Source: CAJLIR01 sp964408085 (GTDB lineage Bacteria > Bacillota_I > Bacilli_A > RF39 > UBA660). Taken from it: a DNA stretch of 64,000 nt. Below the pieces are notes generated by a model. It had not been told where the DNA came from. It made no database searches and was given only the letters and a program-made list of their open reading frames with translations. Of this stretch, positions 1-8,880 are shown piece after piece; within the stretch, counting starts at the first letter, position 1, and every line of letters starts with the position of its first letter. The position numbers were made by a program, and so were the translations under genes. The stretch is taken from positions 1-64,000 of the forward strand of contig CAYOYB010000006.1 of assembly GCA_964408085.1 (NCBI GenBank). The letters are read 5' to 3'.

Positions 1-106
1 TTATCTCTTTTAAATAATCTCTATTTTCAGGATCTAGCATAATAGCTTTAAAAATGCAATCATATGTACCTAACATTAATTCACTACTTGTTCTTGTTGT
101 AGTCAT
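1..106 (-). CDS. Rpn-family PD-(D/E)XK nuclease/putative transposase, N-terminus only
   Basis: The gene starts at ATG 106 and runs off the left edge, so only 35 residues are visible. GGAGG sits just upstream. The segment GTYDCIFKAIMLDPENRDYL nearly matches GVYDCMFKAIMLDPDNRDYL in the complete Rpn-like protein at 60400-61290, so the two are paralogues. Rpn (recombination-promoting nuclease) proteins belong to the PD-(D/E)XK superfamily and are often annotated as transposases. The catalytic part of this copy is outside the window, so whether it is intact cannot be judged. It lies downstream of a two-component operon, separated from it by a terminator hairpin. Confidence 0.8.
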   Translation of the reverse strand, partial: MTTTRTSSELMLGTYDCIFKAIMLDPENRDYLKEI

Positions 107-160
107 TTTCCACCTCCATTTATAACATACAACAAGTGTTAATCAAAATCCTTTTTGAAA
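107..160 (-). repeat. Upstream segment shared with the second Rpn gene
   Basis: The leader of this Rpn copy resembles the leader of the copy at 61291-61345. Both contain the ribosome site GGAGGTG, the stretch ACAA(C/T)AAGTGTTAA, then an ATCCTTTTT(C/G)AAAACAAAAAA run, in the same order and spacing. Similarity therefore extends beyond the coding region, consistent with duplication or transposition of a unit that includes its expression signals. Confidence 0.6.
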
Positions 161-162
161 AC

Positions 163-187
163 AAAAAATAATCAAAATGATTATTTT
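163..187 (-). terminator. Intrinsic terminator of the two-component operon
   Basis: A perfect 10-bp stem (AAAATAATCA / TGATTATTTT) with an AAA loop is followed on the minus strand by a run of T. It lies just past the stop of the histidine kinase gene. The near-symmetric flanks could also let it act on the other strand. Confidence 0.65.
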
Positions 188-198
188 AGTGAATATAT

Positions 199-1593
199 TT
201 ATTTTATAATAAACCAAAATGTTGTACCTTTACCTTTAATAGTATCAACACCATATTTGAAATTATGATTAATCAAAATATTTTTAACAATCGATAAACC
301 TATACCAGTTCCATATACTTCACGTTTGTAACTTTTATCAACTTTATAATATTTATCCCAAATCAAATTCAAATCCTTTTCATCAATTCCATTACCTGTA
401 TCTATAATTTCTACCTTAACACCCTCATTTTTATTTATAACCTTAATAATAACTTTTTTATCACTTCCTGTATAATTAATAGCGTTATTTATTAAATTAT
501 ATATTACTTGTTCAATTCTCCTTTTATCTGCTCTAACAATATTGTTAGTTTCATATTCAAAAATAAACTGATAATTTTCATTTGTTTTTAAATAATCATA
601 ACGCTTTAAAATAGTCTGAATTAAATCAATAAGATTAAATTGTTCGATATTTAATTTATCAACATTAGCTTGAACTTTAGATAATTCTAATATATCATTT
701 ACTAATAAATTTAAACGATCTGTTTCATCAATAATTATATTTAAATTATCAGTTCTTTTCTTAATATCTTTTTTATTTAAATCTCTAGCCATTTCAGCAT
801 AAGCTTTTATCATAGTTAAAGGTGTTCTTAAATCATGACTTACATTAGCAAGTAATTCACGTCTAAGATTTTCTGTTTTGGATAATTCGACTGATGCTTC
901 ATGCAAAGTATCTGCTAATTCATCTATTTCTGTAATATTAGATGATGTATCAAACTTAACATTATAATTATTATTGGCGATTTCTTTAGCTCCATTATTT
1001 ATTTTAACAATTGGGCCAGATATTTTTTTGGAAATAAAATAAGCGACTAAAAAAGATAATAATAAAACCCCAATCGTCACATAAATTAATTGACTTGCTA
1101 AAATGCCAGCTGTAGAATCAATAGGTTCTAATGATGTTGTTATAAAAACAATCAAGTCATTTGATATTTTTTTACCATAAATTAAAGTTTGGTTTTTAAA
1201 CCTTGGATTAGTTGTTTCGTATCTAAAAGTATTATCTAAACTCTTAATAAACTCTATTTTTTTATCAATATACTGAGAATTATTAACATCTTTGTCAATC
1301 AAACAACCTCTAATTTGGCTAGTAGAAGAGTATAGTAATAAATCGCTATTAACAGTTTCAATACAAACATTATTATTAAAAGATAACTCATCAAGTAAAT
1401 CGCTAAAATTTTTATTATTATAATTTTCACTAATAGTTGTAACTATATCATTAATTTCGCGATTTTTCATCCATCGATAATATGATTTCAAAAAAATAAC
1501 TTGAAATAACCATAATGATAATAAAATAACAATTGAAAATATAATTAAATAAAACCAAATCTTTGATGTTAATGAATAACTATTCTGTTTCAA
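199..1593 (-). CDS. Sensor histidine kinase, two-component system
   Basis: A 464-residue membrane kinase that would sense an extracytoplasmic signal and phosphorylate the adjacent response regulator. Order seen: TM1 (about 12-35), an extracellular sensor region, TM2 (about 168-187), a HAMP linker, and HisKA with SHDLRTP (His253). The HATPase domain shows an N box near 366-375, DTGNGID at 398-404 and GTGIGL at 428-433, so all catalytic motifs are present. The start is TTG and overlaps the 3' end of the response regulator gene by 14 bp, indicating translational coupling. The architecture resembles VanS/PhoR-type kinases of Bacillota. The signal cannot be deduced, because neither the sensor domain nor the neighbours are specific. 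Confidence 0.93.
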   Translation of the reverse strand: MKQNSYSLTSKIWFYLIIFSIVILLSLWLFQVIFLKSYYRWMKNREINDIVTTISENYNNKNFSDLLDELSFNNNVCIETVNSDLLLYSSTSQIRGCLIDKDVNNSQYIDKKIEFIKSLDNTFRYETTNPRFKNQTLIYGKKISNDLIVFITTSLEPIDSTAGILASQLIYVTIGVLLLSFLVAYFISKKISGPIVKINNGAKEIANNNYNVKFDTSSNITEIDELADTLHEASVELSKTENLRRELLANVSHDLRTPLTMIKAYAEMARDLNKKDIKKRTDNLNIIIDETDRLNLLVNDILELSKVQANVDKLNIEQFNLIDLIQTILKRYDYLKTNENYQFIFEYETNNIVRADKRRIEQVIYNLINNAINYTGSDKKVIIKVINKNEGVKVEIIDTGNGIDEKDLNLIWDKYYKVDKSYKREVYGTGIGLSIVKNILINHNFKYGVDTIKGKGTTFWFIIK

Positions 1594-2236
1594 ATTTATA
1601 ACCTACTCCCCTTACAGTTACAATTAAATCTCGATATTTACCTAACGTATTCCTTAACATTTTTACATGTGTATCAACCGTTCTATCATCACCAAAAAAG
1701 CTATATCCCCATATTTTATCTAATAAAATTTCTCTTGTTAAAGCAATATTAGGATTGTTAATAAAATAAACTAGTAAATCATATTCCTTAGGAGTAAATT
1801 TAATATTTTCATTGTCAATTATAATATTATGAGCCTTAAAATCTACTGTCAATGTTTTATAAGTAAATTTATCTTCTAATTGTTTATTTCGTTTTAAAAC
1901 AGCTTTTATTCTAGCAATCAGTTCTTTTGGACTAAATGGCTTTGTAACATAATCGTCAATTCCTAATTCAAACCCCATCAATTTATCAAATTCATCAGTT
2001 CTAGCTGATAAAATAATAATAGGAATATTTTTATCTTTAATTTTTTTACATAAAGAAAAACCATCTAATTTAGGCATCATAATATCTAAAACTAATAAAT
2101 CAAAATTTTCTCTATTAATAAGTTCTAAAGCTTCTTCGCCATTACTAGCTAAAACAACATCATAATTTTCATTATAACAATATTCTTTAATAACTTCTCT
2201 GATTAATTTTTCATCATCAACAACCAATATTTTCAT
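1580..2236 (-). CDS. OmpR/PhoB-family response regulator
   Basis: A 218-residue DNA-binding regulator. The receiver domain has the acidic pocket VVDDE, the phosphoacceptor Asp51 in LLVLDIMMPKLDG, a conserved Thr/Ser at the end of strand 4 and Lys99 in VTKPFSPKE. The C-terminal winged helix (about 130-216) has the usual RTVDTHVKMLR recognition region and ends VRGVGYKFE. It is the first gene of a two-gene operon with the kinase that follows. The targets are unknown. A clear ribosome site (GGAAGAAGTG) precedes the ATG. Confidence 0.94.
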   Translation of the reverse strand: MKILVVDDEKLIREVIKEYCYNENYDVVLASNGEEALELINRENFDLLVLDIMMPKLDGFSLCKKIKDKNIPIIILSARTDEFDKLMGFELGIDDYVTKPFSPKELIARIKAVLKRNKQLEDKFTYKTLTVDFKAHNIIIDNENIKFTPKEYDLLVYFINNPNIALTREILLDKIWGYSFFGDDRTVDTHVKMLRNTLGKYRDLIVTVRGVGYKFETE

Positions 2237-2289
2237 AAATAATCACTTCTTCCAAAATTATTTTATTATATATTTATGTAATTTGTGTG

Positions 2290-2339
2290 AAAAAAAGCCT
2301 TTATTTAAGACTAGCTTTAATAAACGAGTCAAATAAAGG
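2290..2339 (-). terminator. pyrG terminator overlapping the gene's own 3' end
   Basis: Arms CCTTTATTT (2298-2306) and AAATAAAGG (2331-2339), with inner GAC/GTC pairs, form a long hairpin that includes the last codons of pyrG. On the minus strand it is followed by seven T residues. Confidence 0.7.
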
Positions 2340-3899
2340 ATGACATTTTGTTGGTCGACTTTTAAATTCTGGATGAAATTGACAAGCAATAAAATGTTTA
2401 TGTTTTGGATACTCCACAATTTCTACTAAATCTGCAACCTCATTAATACCTGAAAAAACCAAACCTTTTTTTTCTAAAATATCACGATATTTATTATTAA
2501 ATTCATAACGATGTCTATGGCGTTCTAAAATTTCCTCTTGTTTATAATCAGCATAAGCTAAAGTATCTTTCTTGATTTTGCACAAATAATTTCCTAATCG
2601 TAAAGTTCCACCCATATTTACAATAGCCTTTTGGTCAGACATAAGATCAATAACAGGGTCTTTACATAATTGATTAAATTCAGTTGATGAAGCTTCTTTT
2701 AAACCACAAACATTACGTGCAAATTCAATAACTGCTAACTGCATTCCTAAACATATTCCTAAAAAAGGCACATTATTTTCACGAGCATAAGAAATAGCTT
2801 TAATTTTTCCTTCAACACCACGATTTCCAAAACCACCTGGGACTATAATACCTTTAGAATTTTTAAATATTTCTTTTAATTTTACATCGTCTTTTTCTAA
2901 ACTTTCAGAATCAATCCAATTAATTTTGATTTTTGTTTGATATTTATAACCAGCATGATGTAAAGACTCAGCAACTGATAAATAAGCATCATGTAGTTCA
3001 ACATATTTACCAACTAACGCTATTTCAATTTCATCTTTTAAATTATCAACAGTATCAATCAAATCTAACCAATACTTAATATTAGCTTTTTTAATTGGCA
3101 ATTCAAATTGTTTTAAAATATTTTCATCAATTTTTTGATTATAAAAATTAACTGGAATTTGATAAATATTTTTAACATCTACTGCATTAATAATATTTTC
3201 TTCTGGAACAGAACAAAATAAAGATAATTTTTTTCTAATAGAATCAGATAATTCAATAGGTGTTCTACAAACAATCGCATTAGGTGTTATTCCCATATTT
3301 CTTAAATCACGTACACTATTTTGTGTTGGTTTAGTTTTTAATTCTCCTGAACCATAAATATATGGTATTAAAGTTGTATGAACAAAGAATGTATTAGCTC
3401 TTCCTAATTCATATTGAATTTGTCTTAAAGCTTCAATAAAAGATTGTGATTCAATATCTCCTACAGTTCCACCAATTTCTGTTATTACAATATCAGCTTT
3501 TGAACTAATACCAGCTTCATAAACTTTATTCTTTATTTCATTAGTAATATGTGGAACCATTTGAACAGTAGCCCCTAAATATTCACCTTTTCTTTCCTTT
3601 TCAATAACAGAAGAAAATATTTTTCCACTAGTAATATTAGATGTATAATTTAACTCCTCATCAATAAATCTCTCATAATGACCTAAATCTAAGTCCGTCT
3701 CACAACCATCATAAGTAACATAAACTTCACCATGTTGAATTGGATTCATCGTGCCTGGATCAACATTAATATAAGGGTCGAATTTCTGCATAAATACTTT
3801 ATATCCTCTTGATTTTAGTAATAACGCTAAAGATGAAGCTGTGATTCCCTTACCTAAACCAGATACTACTCCACCTGTTACAAAAACATATTTTGTCAT
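2301..3899 (-). CDS. pyrG: CTP synthase
   Basis: A 532-residue enzyme, normal length, that aminates UTP to CTP with glutamine and ATP. The synthetase domain begins TGGVVSGLGKGITASSL with the P-loop and continues with MNPIQHGEVYVTYDG. The C-terminal class I glutamine amidotransferase domain has the nucleophile in GICLGMQLA (near residue 380) and the catalytic CQFHPEFKSRP motif near the end. It appears to be transcribed alone, from a well-formed promoter about 60 bp upstream, through a short leader carrying a terminator-like hairpin (see 3923-3987). It ends in its own terminator. Confidence 0.98.
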   Translation of the reverse strand: MTKYVFVTGGVVSGLGKGITASSLALLLKSRGYKVFMQKFDPYINVDPGTMNPIQHGEVYVTYDGCETDLDLGHYERFIDEELNYTSNITSGKIFSSVIEKERKGEYLGATVQMVPHITNEIKNKVYEAGISSKADIVITEIGGTVGDIESQSFIEALRQIQYELGRANTFFVHTTLIPYIYGSGELKTKPTQNSVRDLRNMGITPNAIVCRTPIELSDSIRKKLSLFCSVPEENIINAVDVKNIYQIPVNFYNQKIDENILKQFELPIKKANIKYWLDLIDTVDNLKDEIEIALVGKYVELHDAYLSVAESLHHAGYKYQTKIKINWIDSESLEKDDVKLKEIFKNSKGIIVPGGFGNRGVEGKIKAISYARENNVPFLGICLGMQLAVIEFARNVCGLKEASSTEFNQLCKDPVIDLMSDQKAIVNMGGTLRLGNYLCKIKKDTLAYADYKQEEILERHRHRYEFNNKYRDILEKKGLVFSGINEVADLVEIVEYPKHKHFIACQFHPEFKSRPTKCHPLFDSFIKASLK

Positions 3900-3922
3900 A
3901 AATAAAACACCTCCATAAAAAC

Positions 3923-3987
3923 AAAAAAAGCCATGAGAGATTTCATAGGCTCTCTTAAATTATAACATAGTTTACAATAATAGACAA
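3923..3987 (-). promoter_or_regulatory. pyrG promoter and attenuator-like leader
   Basis: Minus-strand promoter: TTGTCT at 3987-3982, a 17-bp spacer and TATAAT at 3964-3959, predicting a start near 3952-3955. The transcript would immediately fold AGCC-ATGA / TCAT-GGCT (3951-3929) with one bulge, followed by TTTTTTTGTTTTT, an intrinsic terminator between promoter and ribosome site. The first nucleotides (GAGAG) can instead pair with CTCTC inside the hairpin, giving a mutually exclusive fold. Known precedent: B. subtilis pyrG is attenuated by CTP-sensed reiterative transcription at its 5' end. Whether this organism adds extra nucleotides is inference. Confidence 0.65.
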
Positions 3988-4031
3988 TTATATTTTTAAA
4001 ATTATAAAAAAAAGATTTAGTTGCCTAAATC

Positions 4032-4730
4032 CTATTTAATTACTAAACCAAAGAAATTAACAATATCATTTTTTATTTTTATAACACCCCTTTTAAGATT
4101 AGGAAATGCCATAATTAATCTTTTAAAGAAAACAGAATGTTTCGCTAATTTATTTTTAACCTTACTAGAAATTTCTTCAGTACTATCTTTTAACATATCA
4201 TTAGTTAAATTTTTAAAATTATAAATAATATAAAAAGAAACTATTAAATCAATACAGAAAATAATGAGAAGAGATATACAGATTATATTTAAAATATTAG
4301 CTTGCATAGTTGTTATTAAATTTATTAAAAATGGTTGAGAAAATTTAATGATAACAACACCTGCTAGTCCAAAGAATAAACTGTTTTGCAAACAAACGCG
4401 ACCATTTAAATTAAATTTATAATCAGAATAATCCCACCATCTAGCTTTAAATATTTTTTCTAATAAAAAACCAGTTAAATATTCTAGCGTTGTACATATT
4501 AATACAGCACTTATAAACAAAATTAATGTATTATTAGAGAATCTACTTAATAATAGTAACATTAATAAAGCTCCTATACCATGTACTGGGCAATATGGTC
4601 CTAACAAAAAACCTCGATTAATAAACTTTTTTTGACGATAAAATTGATCAAATACTTCAAGTATCCAACCAACTAATGAATAGAAAATAAATGTTATAAA
4701 TAAAATTTTAAAATTATATACATTTATCAT
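4032..4730 (-). CDS. Putative ABC-transporter type IV (CmpB/DUF1113-like) membrane protein
   Basis: A 232-residue integral membrane protein with about five or six hydrophobic segments. It carries the family signature near the N-terminus (YSLVGWILEV, then RGFLLGPYCPVHGIGALL) and GRVCLQNSLFFG in the middle, which I recognise as the CmpB/PF06541 family. No biochemical role is established for the family. The ATG at 4730 is preferred over an upstream in-frame TTG because AGGGG lies nine bases before it. It follows the lipid kinase gene by 16 bp, so the two are probably co-transcribed, hinting at envelope lipid function (inference). Confidence 0.75.
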   Translation of the reverse strand: MINVYNFKILFITFIFYSLVGWILEVFDQFYRQKKFINRGFLLGPYCPVHGIGALLMLLLLSRFSNNTLILFISAVLICTTLEYLTGFLLEKIFKARWWDYSDYKFNLNGRVCLQNSLFFGLAGVVIIKFSQPFLINLITTMQANILNIICISLLIIFCIDLIVSFYIIYNFKNLTNDMLKDSTEEISSKVKNKLAKHSVFFKRLIMAFPNLKRGVIKIKNDIVNFFGLVIK

Positions 4731-4746
4731 TACAATCAACCCCTAC

Positions 4747-5670
4747 CTATTTATTTACAAATAATGTATCTATTTTTTTATTAGGAATTAACAATTTAAT
4801 TCCAGAAACAACTTTTATATCAAAAACATTTGTATTGCCTTCATATTTCTCACCATCAATACACCACTTTTTACGTGCAATATCATTAAATGTTATTTTC
4901 AAATTATTAGTTTTATGGAAATAAAAACCAGGTACTTTAGTAATATCATGCATTTTTAAATAATACAAACTTTTTATAATATCTTTTTTAGTGGATAAAT
5001 TACAAAATAAAACTTCAAAGCGATCATCATCTAATTTAATATCTTTAAAGAAATTATTAACACCAGCTATTCTATTAGCATTTGATGCAATCATAAAAGA
5101 ATAAAGCCCACGATATACTTCGCCATCAATTTCATAAGTTATATCATATAAATTAGTCTTAGAGCGAAAACTTTTAGCTCCTTCTAAGATATAAGCTAAA
5201 TAGCCATATTTTTTCTTCAAATCTCTAGATGTTTCATAAGGAACATTCATAAATTTTCCAAATCCAGCAACATAAACAAAAGGGTCACCATTAATTGTAC
5301 AAATATCAATATCTTTAACTACGCCAGTCATAAGCAATTTCAGATTATTAATAGAATTTTTAGTATAACCAAACATTGAACCAATATCATTAGTTGTTCC
5401 AAGTGGAATATGCGCTAATAAAAGTCTTGTTGTTCTTTTAAAATTGCCAGTCATCACTTCATTAAAAGTCCCATCTCCTCCTACTGAAATAACTAAATCT
5501 ATTGTATCATCTAAACTCTCAACTATTTCTGTAGCATGTCCATGATATTTTGTTACATGTGTGATAACTTCATAATTATTTTGTGCCAATATTTGTTTAT
5601 ATTGTTTCAAAAAAACATTTTTATTTTTTTTACCACTATTAGGATTATAAATAACAACGCATGTTTTCAT
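4747..5670 (-). CDS. Diacylglycerol/lipid kinase family protein (DagK/YegS type)
   Basis: A 307-residue soluble enzyme of the DAG kinase catalytic superfamily. The N-terminus reads VIYNPNSGKK, followed by SVGGDGTFNEVM, the nucleotide-binding GGDGT signature, and PLGTTNDIG. The C-terminal part is the usual second beta domain, ending with a conserved WCIDGE. Likely reaction: ATP-dependent phosphorylation of diacylglycerol, or of a related lipid, to feed phosphatidate recycling. Substrate cannot be told from sequence. It has its own TATAAT-containing upstream region and a ribosome site AGAAAGGTG, and leads a two-gene operon with the CmpB-like membrane protein. Confidence 0.9.
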   Translation of the reverse strand: MKTCVVIYNPNSGKKNKNVFLKQYKQILAQNNYEVITHVTKYHGHATEIVESLDDTIDLVISVGGDGTFNEVMTGNFKRTTRLLLAHIPLGTTNDIGSMFGYTKNSINNLKLLMTGVVKDIDICTINGDPFVYVAGFGKFMNVPYETSRDLKKKYGYLAYILEGAKSFRSKTNLYDITYEIDGEVYRGLYSFMIASNANRIAGVNNFFKDIKLDDDRFEVLFCNLSTKKDIIKSLYYLKMHDITKVPGFYFHKTNNLKITFNDIARKKWCIDGEKYEGNTNVFDIKVVSGIKLLIPNKKIDTLFVNK

Positions 5671-5762
5671 TATTACACCTTTCTTTAAACTTAAAACATT
5701 CCCTTAAACGTAAGCTATGTTTTTATTATATCATATAAGTAAAAAAAAAGCATTAATTATAG

Positions 5763-7673
5763 TTAAATTTCTTTATAACAATTAGAACAAACAAGCTTTT
5801 TCCTTTTGTTTTTCTTCAAAAAATAGCCACAATTAGAGCATAAAAAATAGTTATTAATAATTTTCTTATTAGTTAAATTATTAATAACAACATTTTTATT
5901 ACCCATAATTTCTAAAATAAAATAAGAAGGATTATTAATAGATGACAATATATAATTATGATTTTTTGTTCGTGTTAAAGCTACATAAAAAAGTCTTCGC
6001 TCTTCTTCAAAATAAAAATTTTCTTTCTCTTTTAAAATTGCAATTTCATAATCATCAACAACTTGTGATGGAAATCCATAAATCTCATTATTAGCGTTCA
6101 AAATAATAACATCATCATAAGTTAGCCCTTTAGAAGCATGTGCAGTTAAAAAAGTGATATCAGCTTTATTTTTTAAACAAAAAACTTTATCATTTTTTAT
6201 ATCAAAAAATTCTTTATCAATTATTTCCTTTAATTCATGTTTATATCTTCCTATTAATAAAATTCTACTACTAGGATTTTCTTTTAAAATATCACAAATA
6301 ATATTATAAACAATTTGTGATTTATTGTTTAATTCATCATAAAAATAAATATTAATAGGATTATCAACCTTTTTTAAAGAACATAATTGTTTTTTTATTT
6401 GACCAGTATTTTTCATAATAAAATTACCAGCAATATCTATAAGTTGTTGACTATTACGATAGGTTTTAGTAAGTAATAAAACTTCACAATTTCTCATAAT
6501 TTTTGGAAAATTAACAAATATATTAACATCAGAACCAGCAAAACCAAAAATAGCCTGCCAATCATCACCAAAAGCTATAACCTTAGTTTTCGCTTTACTT
6601 AAAATTTTGATTATTTCAAATCGATTTTTAGAAATATCTTGAAATTCATCAATTATAACATACTTATAATTTAATGAATTATTATTTTTTAAAATACTTA
6701 TAGCTTCATTAATCATATCATTAAAATCAATAATATTATTTTTTTCGTTATAAACATTATAATATTTATATGCTTTATATATAATATTTAAAAATAGAGA
6801 AATTCGTCTATTTTTTATATATTTTTCTTTCAGTTTTAAAAGTTTATCAATATTATTATAATTAACTTTATAATTATTTATAAAATTACAACACAATTGT
6901 AAGAATTGATTATAACTATTATCTACCTCTTCTAGTCTTTCAAAATTTTTAATGCCCATTCTACTTAATTCTTTAAATAAAGATTTTAAAATATTAGTTC
7001 CTTTAACTAAATCAATTGTATTAGTTTTTTTTCTTTTAGTTTTATTTAAATATCTAATTTTGATATTTAAGTTTTTATATTTAAATATAAATTCTGAAAT
7101 AACATGATTAAAATTAACAATATTATATTTAAATTTTAGTTTAGTTAATTTTAAAAATTTTATAATAGCTAATTCTTCTAAACTAGAAATAAATTTAAAA
7201 GACTCTTCATTAGTTATTTTAGTTAATTTTTGATTACCAATATAAATATATAAAAATTCCAAATATTCTAAATAATCATTAGTAAAATAAATATCGTGTA
7301 AAAAATAATTATTTAAAACGTTATATAAATTATCTAAAATTCTTTTTTTCTTACTTTTTCCAATAATAGTCATGCCTAATTTATGAAAAGTCATAATATC
7401 TATATCCAAATTATATTCTCCATTTATTCTTTTTTTCAAATCATTAACTGATTCATTAGTAAATGAAATAACTAAGATATCTTTAACATCAATATGTCTA
7501 ACCTGAACAAGATGTTTCACCTTAAATGCAATTAAAGTTGTTTTTCCACAACCAGCTCCTGCTACAACTAAACAATTTTGTGAATCATTTAAAATAATTT
7601 TTCTTTGTTCAGTATCTAACTTAATAGTAGAATCATCTTTTTCCATTTTTTTAAAAAATTCTATATTATCCAT
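5763..7673 (-). CDS. UvrD/Rep-like superfamily 1A DNA helicase with C-terminal zinc ribbon
   Basis: About 636 residues. Seen in order: Q-motif region LDTEQRKIIL, Walker A GAGCGKTTL, motif Ia, Walker B YVIIDEFQDIS, motif III GDDWQAIFGFAGSD, motif V LTAHASKGLTYDDV and motif VI RRLFYVALTRTKNH. A CxxC...CxxC zinc ribbon closes the protein. This is the set of an active 3'-5' ATP-dependent helicase, shorter than PcrA/UvrD and rich in Asn/Lys/Ile in the middle. The start is uncertain: ATG 7673 sits about 14 bp after the T-run of the upstream terminator with no clear ribosome site, while a TTG at 7688 lies within that T-run. A role in repair or replication restart is inferred from family. Confidence 0.88.
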   Translation of the reverse strand: MDNIEFFKKMEKDDSTIKLDTEQRKIILNDSQNCLVVAGAGCGKTTLIAFKVKHLVQVRHIDVKDILVISFTNESVNDLKKRINGEYNLDIDIMTFHKLGMTIIGKSKKKRILDNLYNVLNNYFLHDIYFTNDYLEYLEFLYIYIGNQKLTKITNEESFKFISSLEELAIIKFLKLTKLKFKYNIVNFNHVISEFIFKYKNLNIKIRYLNKTKRKKTNTIDLVKGTNILKSLFKELSRMGIKNFERLEEVDNSYNQFLQLCCNFINNYKVNYNNIDKLLKLKEKYIKNRRISLFLNIIYKAYKYYNVYNEKNNIIDFNDMINEAISILKNNNSLNYKYVIIDEFQDISKNRFEIIKILSKAKTKVIAFGDDWQAIFGFAGSDVNIFVNFPKIMRNCEVLLLTKTYRNSQQLIDIAGNFIMKNTGQIKKQLCSLKKVDNPINIYFYDELNNKSQIVYNIICDILKENPSSRILLIGRYKHELKEIIDKEFFDIKNDKVFCLKNKADITFLTAHASKGLTYDDVIILNANNEIYGFPSQVVDDYEIAILKEKENFYFEEERRLFYVALTRTKNHNYILSSINNPSYFILEIMGNKNVVINNLTNKKIINNYFLCSNCGYFLKKNKRKKLVCSNCYKEI

Positions 7674-7686
7674 ACTTATAATATAC

Positions 7687-7710
7687 AAAAAAAGGATTAA
7701 AAAATCCTTT
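7687..7710 (-). terminator. Terminator between the pseudopilin pair and the helicase gene
   Basis: An 8-bp stem AAAGGATT/AATCCTTT with an AAAA loop is followed on the minus strand by seven T. It lies between the pilin operon stop (7723) and the helicase start. Confidence 0.75.
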
Positions 7711-7722
7711 AAAATCCATTAA

Positions 7723-8181
7723 TTATTGACTAATATATACAGTTTTAATCCCATAATCATTATCTAAATCTGGATAACTAATTGGAATATGAATGTATAA
7801 ATCATTCGTATCTTTTATATCAATTGTTAAATCTCCTACTTTGCTACCTTTAACTAAATCAAATTCATAATCATTATAAATTATTGTGTTATTTATTTTA
7901 TCAACACATATACTACGTGTTTGGCCAGATTGAAATGATATAATATAACAATTATTTTGAATAGAATATCCATTGAAATTTCCTAAATTACTTGTTAACA
8001 AATCACTATTAATCATTTTACTAATGTTTGACTGCTTTAAAGCTAAATTTGAAGCAACAAAGTTATTAGTATATATACGTTTCAATGTAATAATTAACTG
8101 AAATAAAAATAACACAATAATCATTGTAAGCGCAAATGCTACAATAATTTCTACCAACGTAAATCCTTTATTCTTTTTCAT
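7723..8181 (-). CDS. Type IV pilin-like / pseudopilin protein
   Basis: A 152-residue protein with a class 3 prepilin signal: a short basic leader, then G|FTLVEIIVAFAL with Glu at mature position 5 and a hydrophobic helix of about 20 residues. Processing by a prepilin peptidase and assembly into a type IV or competence pseudopilus is expected. The soluble part (beta-rich, two Cys) is not assignable to a named ComG protein. The chosen ATG has AAAGGAG seven bases upstream. It is six bases downstream of the second pseudopilin gene, and the pair is divergent from a GspE/PilB ATPase gene, supporting a shared machine. Confidence 0.8.
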   Translation of the reverse strand: MKKNKGFTLVEIIVAFALTMIIVLFLFQLIITLKRIYTNNFVASNLALKQSNISKMINSDLLTSNLGNFNGYSIQNNCYIISFQSGQTRSICVDKINNTIIYNDYEFDLVKGSKVGDLTIDIKDTNDLYIHIPISYPDLDNDYGIKTVYISQ

Positions 8182-8193
8182 AATCAATCTCCT

Positions 8194-8781
8194 TTAATTA
8201 GCTATGATTAAAGTAGCATATTCATTATTGTCAAATTCAACAATAATCCTATAGTTATAAATTTGATTATAATTTTCATCAAATATTGGTTCTGGATCAG
8301 CATTTATTCTTCTAATAAATGTTGCAAAATTTTGACTTGCCTTTTCGCCTCTACTTGCATTTAATAACAATTGATAATCTGTTTGTTCAAAATCTACTTT
8401 TTCTCTAGTAAAAATTATTTGCTTAACCTGATAAAAACTAGTTAATGTTGTAAGTCTTTGGCAAGCTTCAGTTCGATAAGCATTACCACTATTACCACTA
8501 CAATCAGTAAGTACTTCTAAAAAACGATTATTATTACTAGCAATATTCTGTTCTAGAATAATTTTTAAATTTTTATAAAAAGTACCATTATTATCTTGCA
8601 AAATAAAATTTTTAATATTTTGTGCAGCATACAAATTGTCAACACTATTGTAATGAAAGTCCCTATCAAAATTTTTAACTATGTTATTAAATTGAAGATA
8701 TAAAGCAATTAAAACCGTTGAAACCAAAGTAGAAACAACCAATGTTTCAACTAACATAAACCCTTTTTGTCTTTTTTTCAT
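8194..8781 (-). CDS. Type IV pilin-like / pseudopilin protein
   Basis: 195 residues. The leader MKKRQKG is followed by the prepilin-type motif FMLVETLVVSTLV, with Glu at +5 and a hydrophobic helix. The remainder is a globular extracytoplasmic domain with a Cys pair (near TDCSGNSG and TEACQR) that could form a disulfide. The position is that of a minor pseudopilin such as ComGD to ComGG or GspG to GspK, but I cannot say which. First gene of a two-gene operon, transcribed away from the ATPase gene at 8881. The intergenic region holds AT-rich promoter-like sequence for both directions. Confidence 0.78.
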   Translation of the reverse strand: MKKRQKGFMLVETLVVSTLVSTVLIALYLQFNNIVKNFDRDFHYNSVDNLYAAQNIKNFILQDNNGTFYKNLKIILEQNIASNNNRFLEVLTDCSGNSGNAYRTEACQRLTTLTSFYQVKQIIFTREKVDFEQTDYQLLLNASRGEKASQNFATFIRRINADPEPIFDENYNQIYNYRIIVEFDNNEYATLIIAN

Positions 8782-8880
8782 AAACTTTTCCCCTTTATGG
8801 TTGATATTATTCCAAATCTATTATATAATATATTTATGGTAAAATCTAGTCTTATTTAATAAAAAGGGGATGAAATTTTT

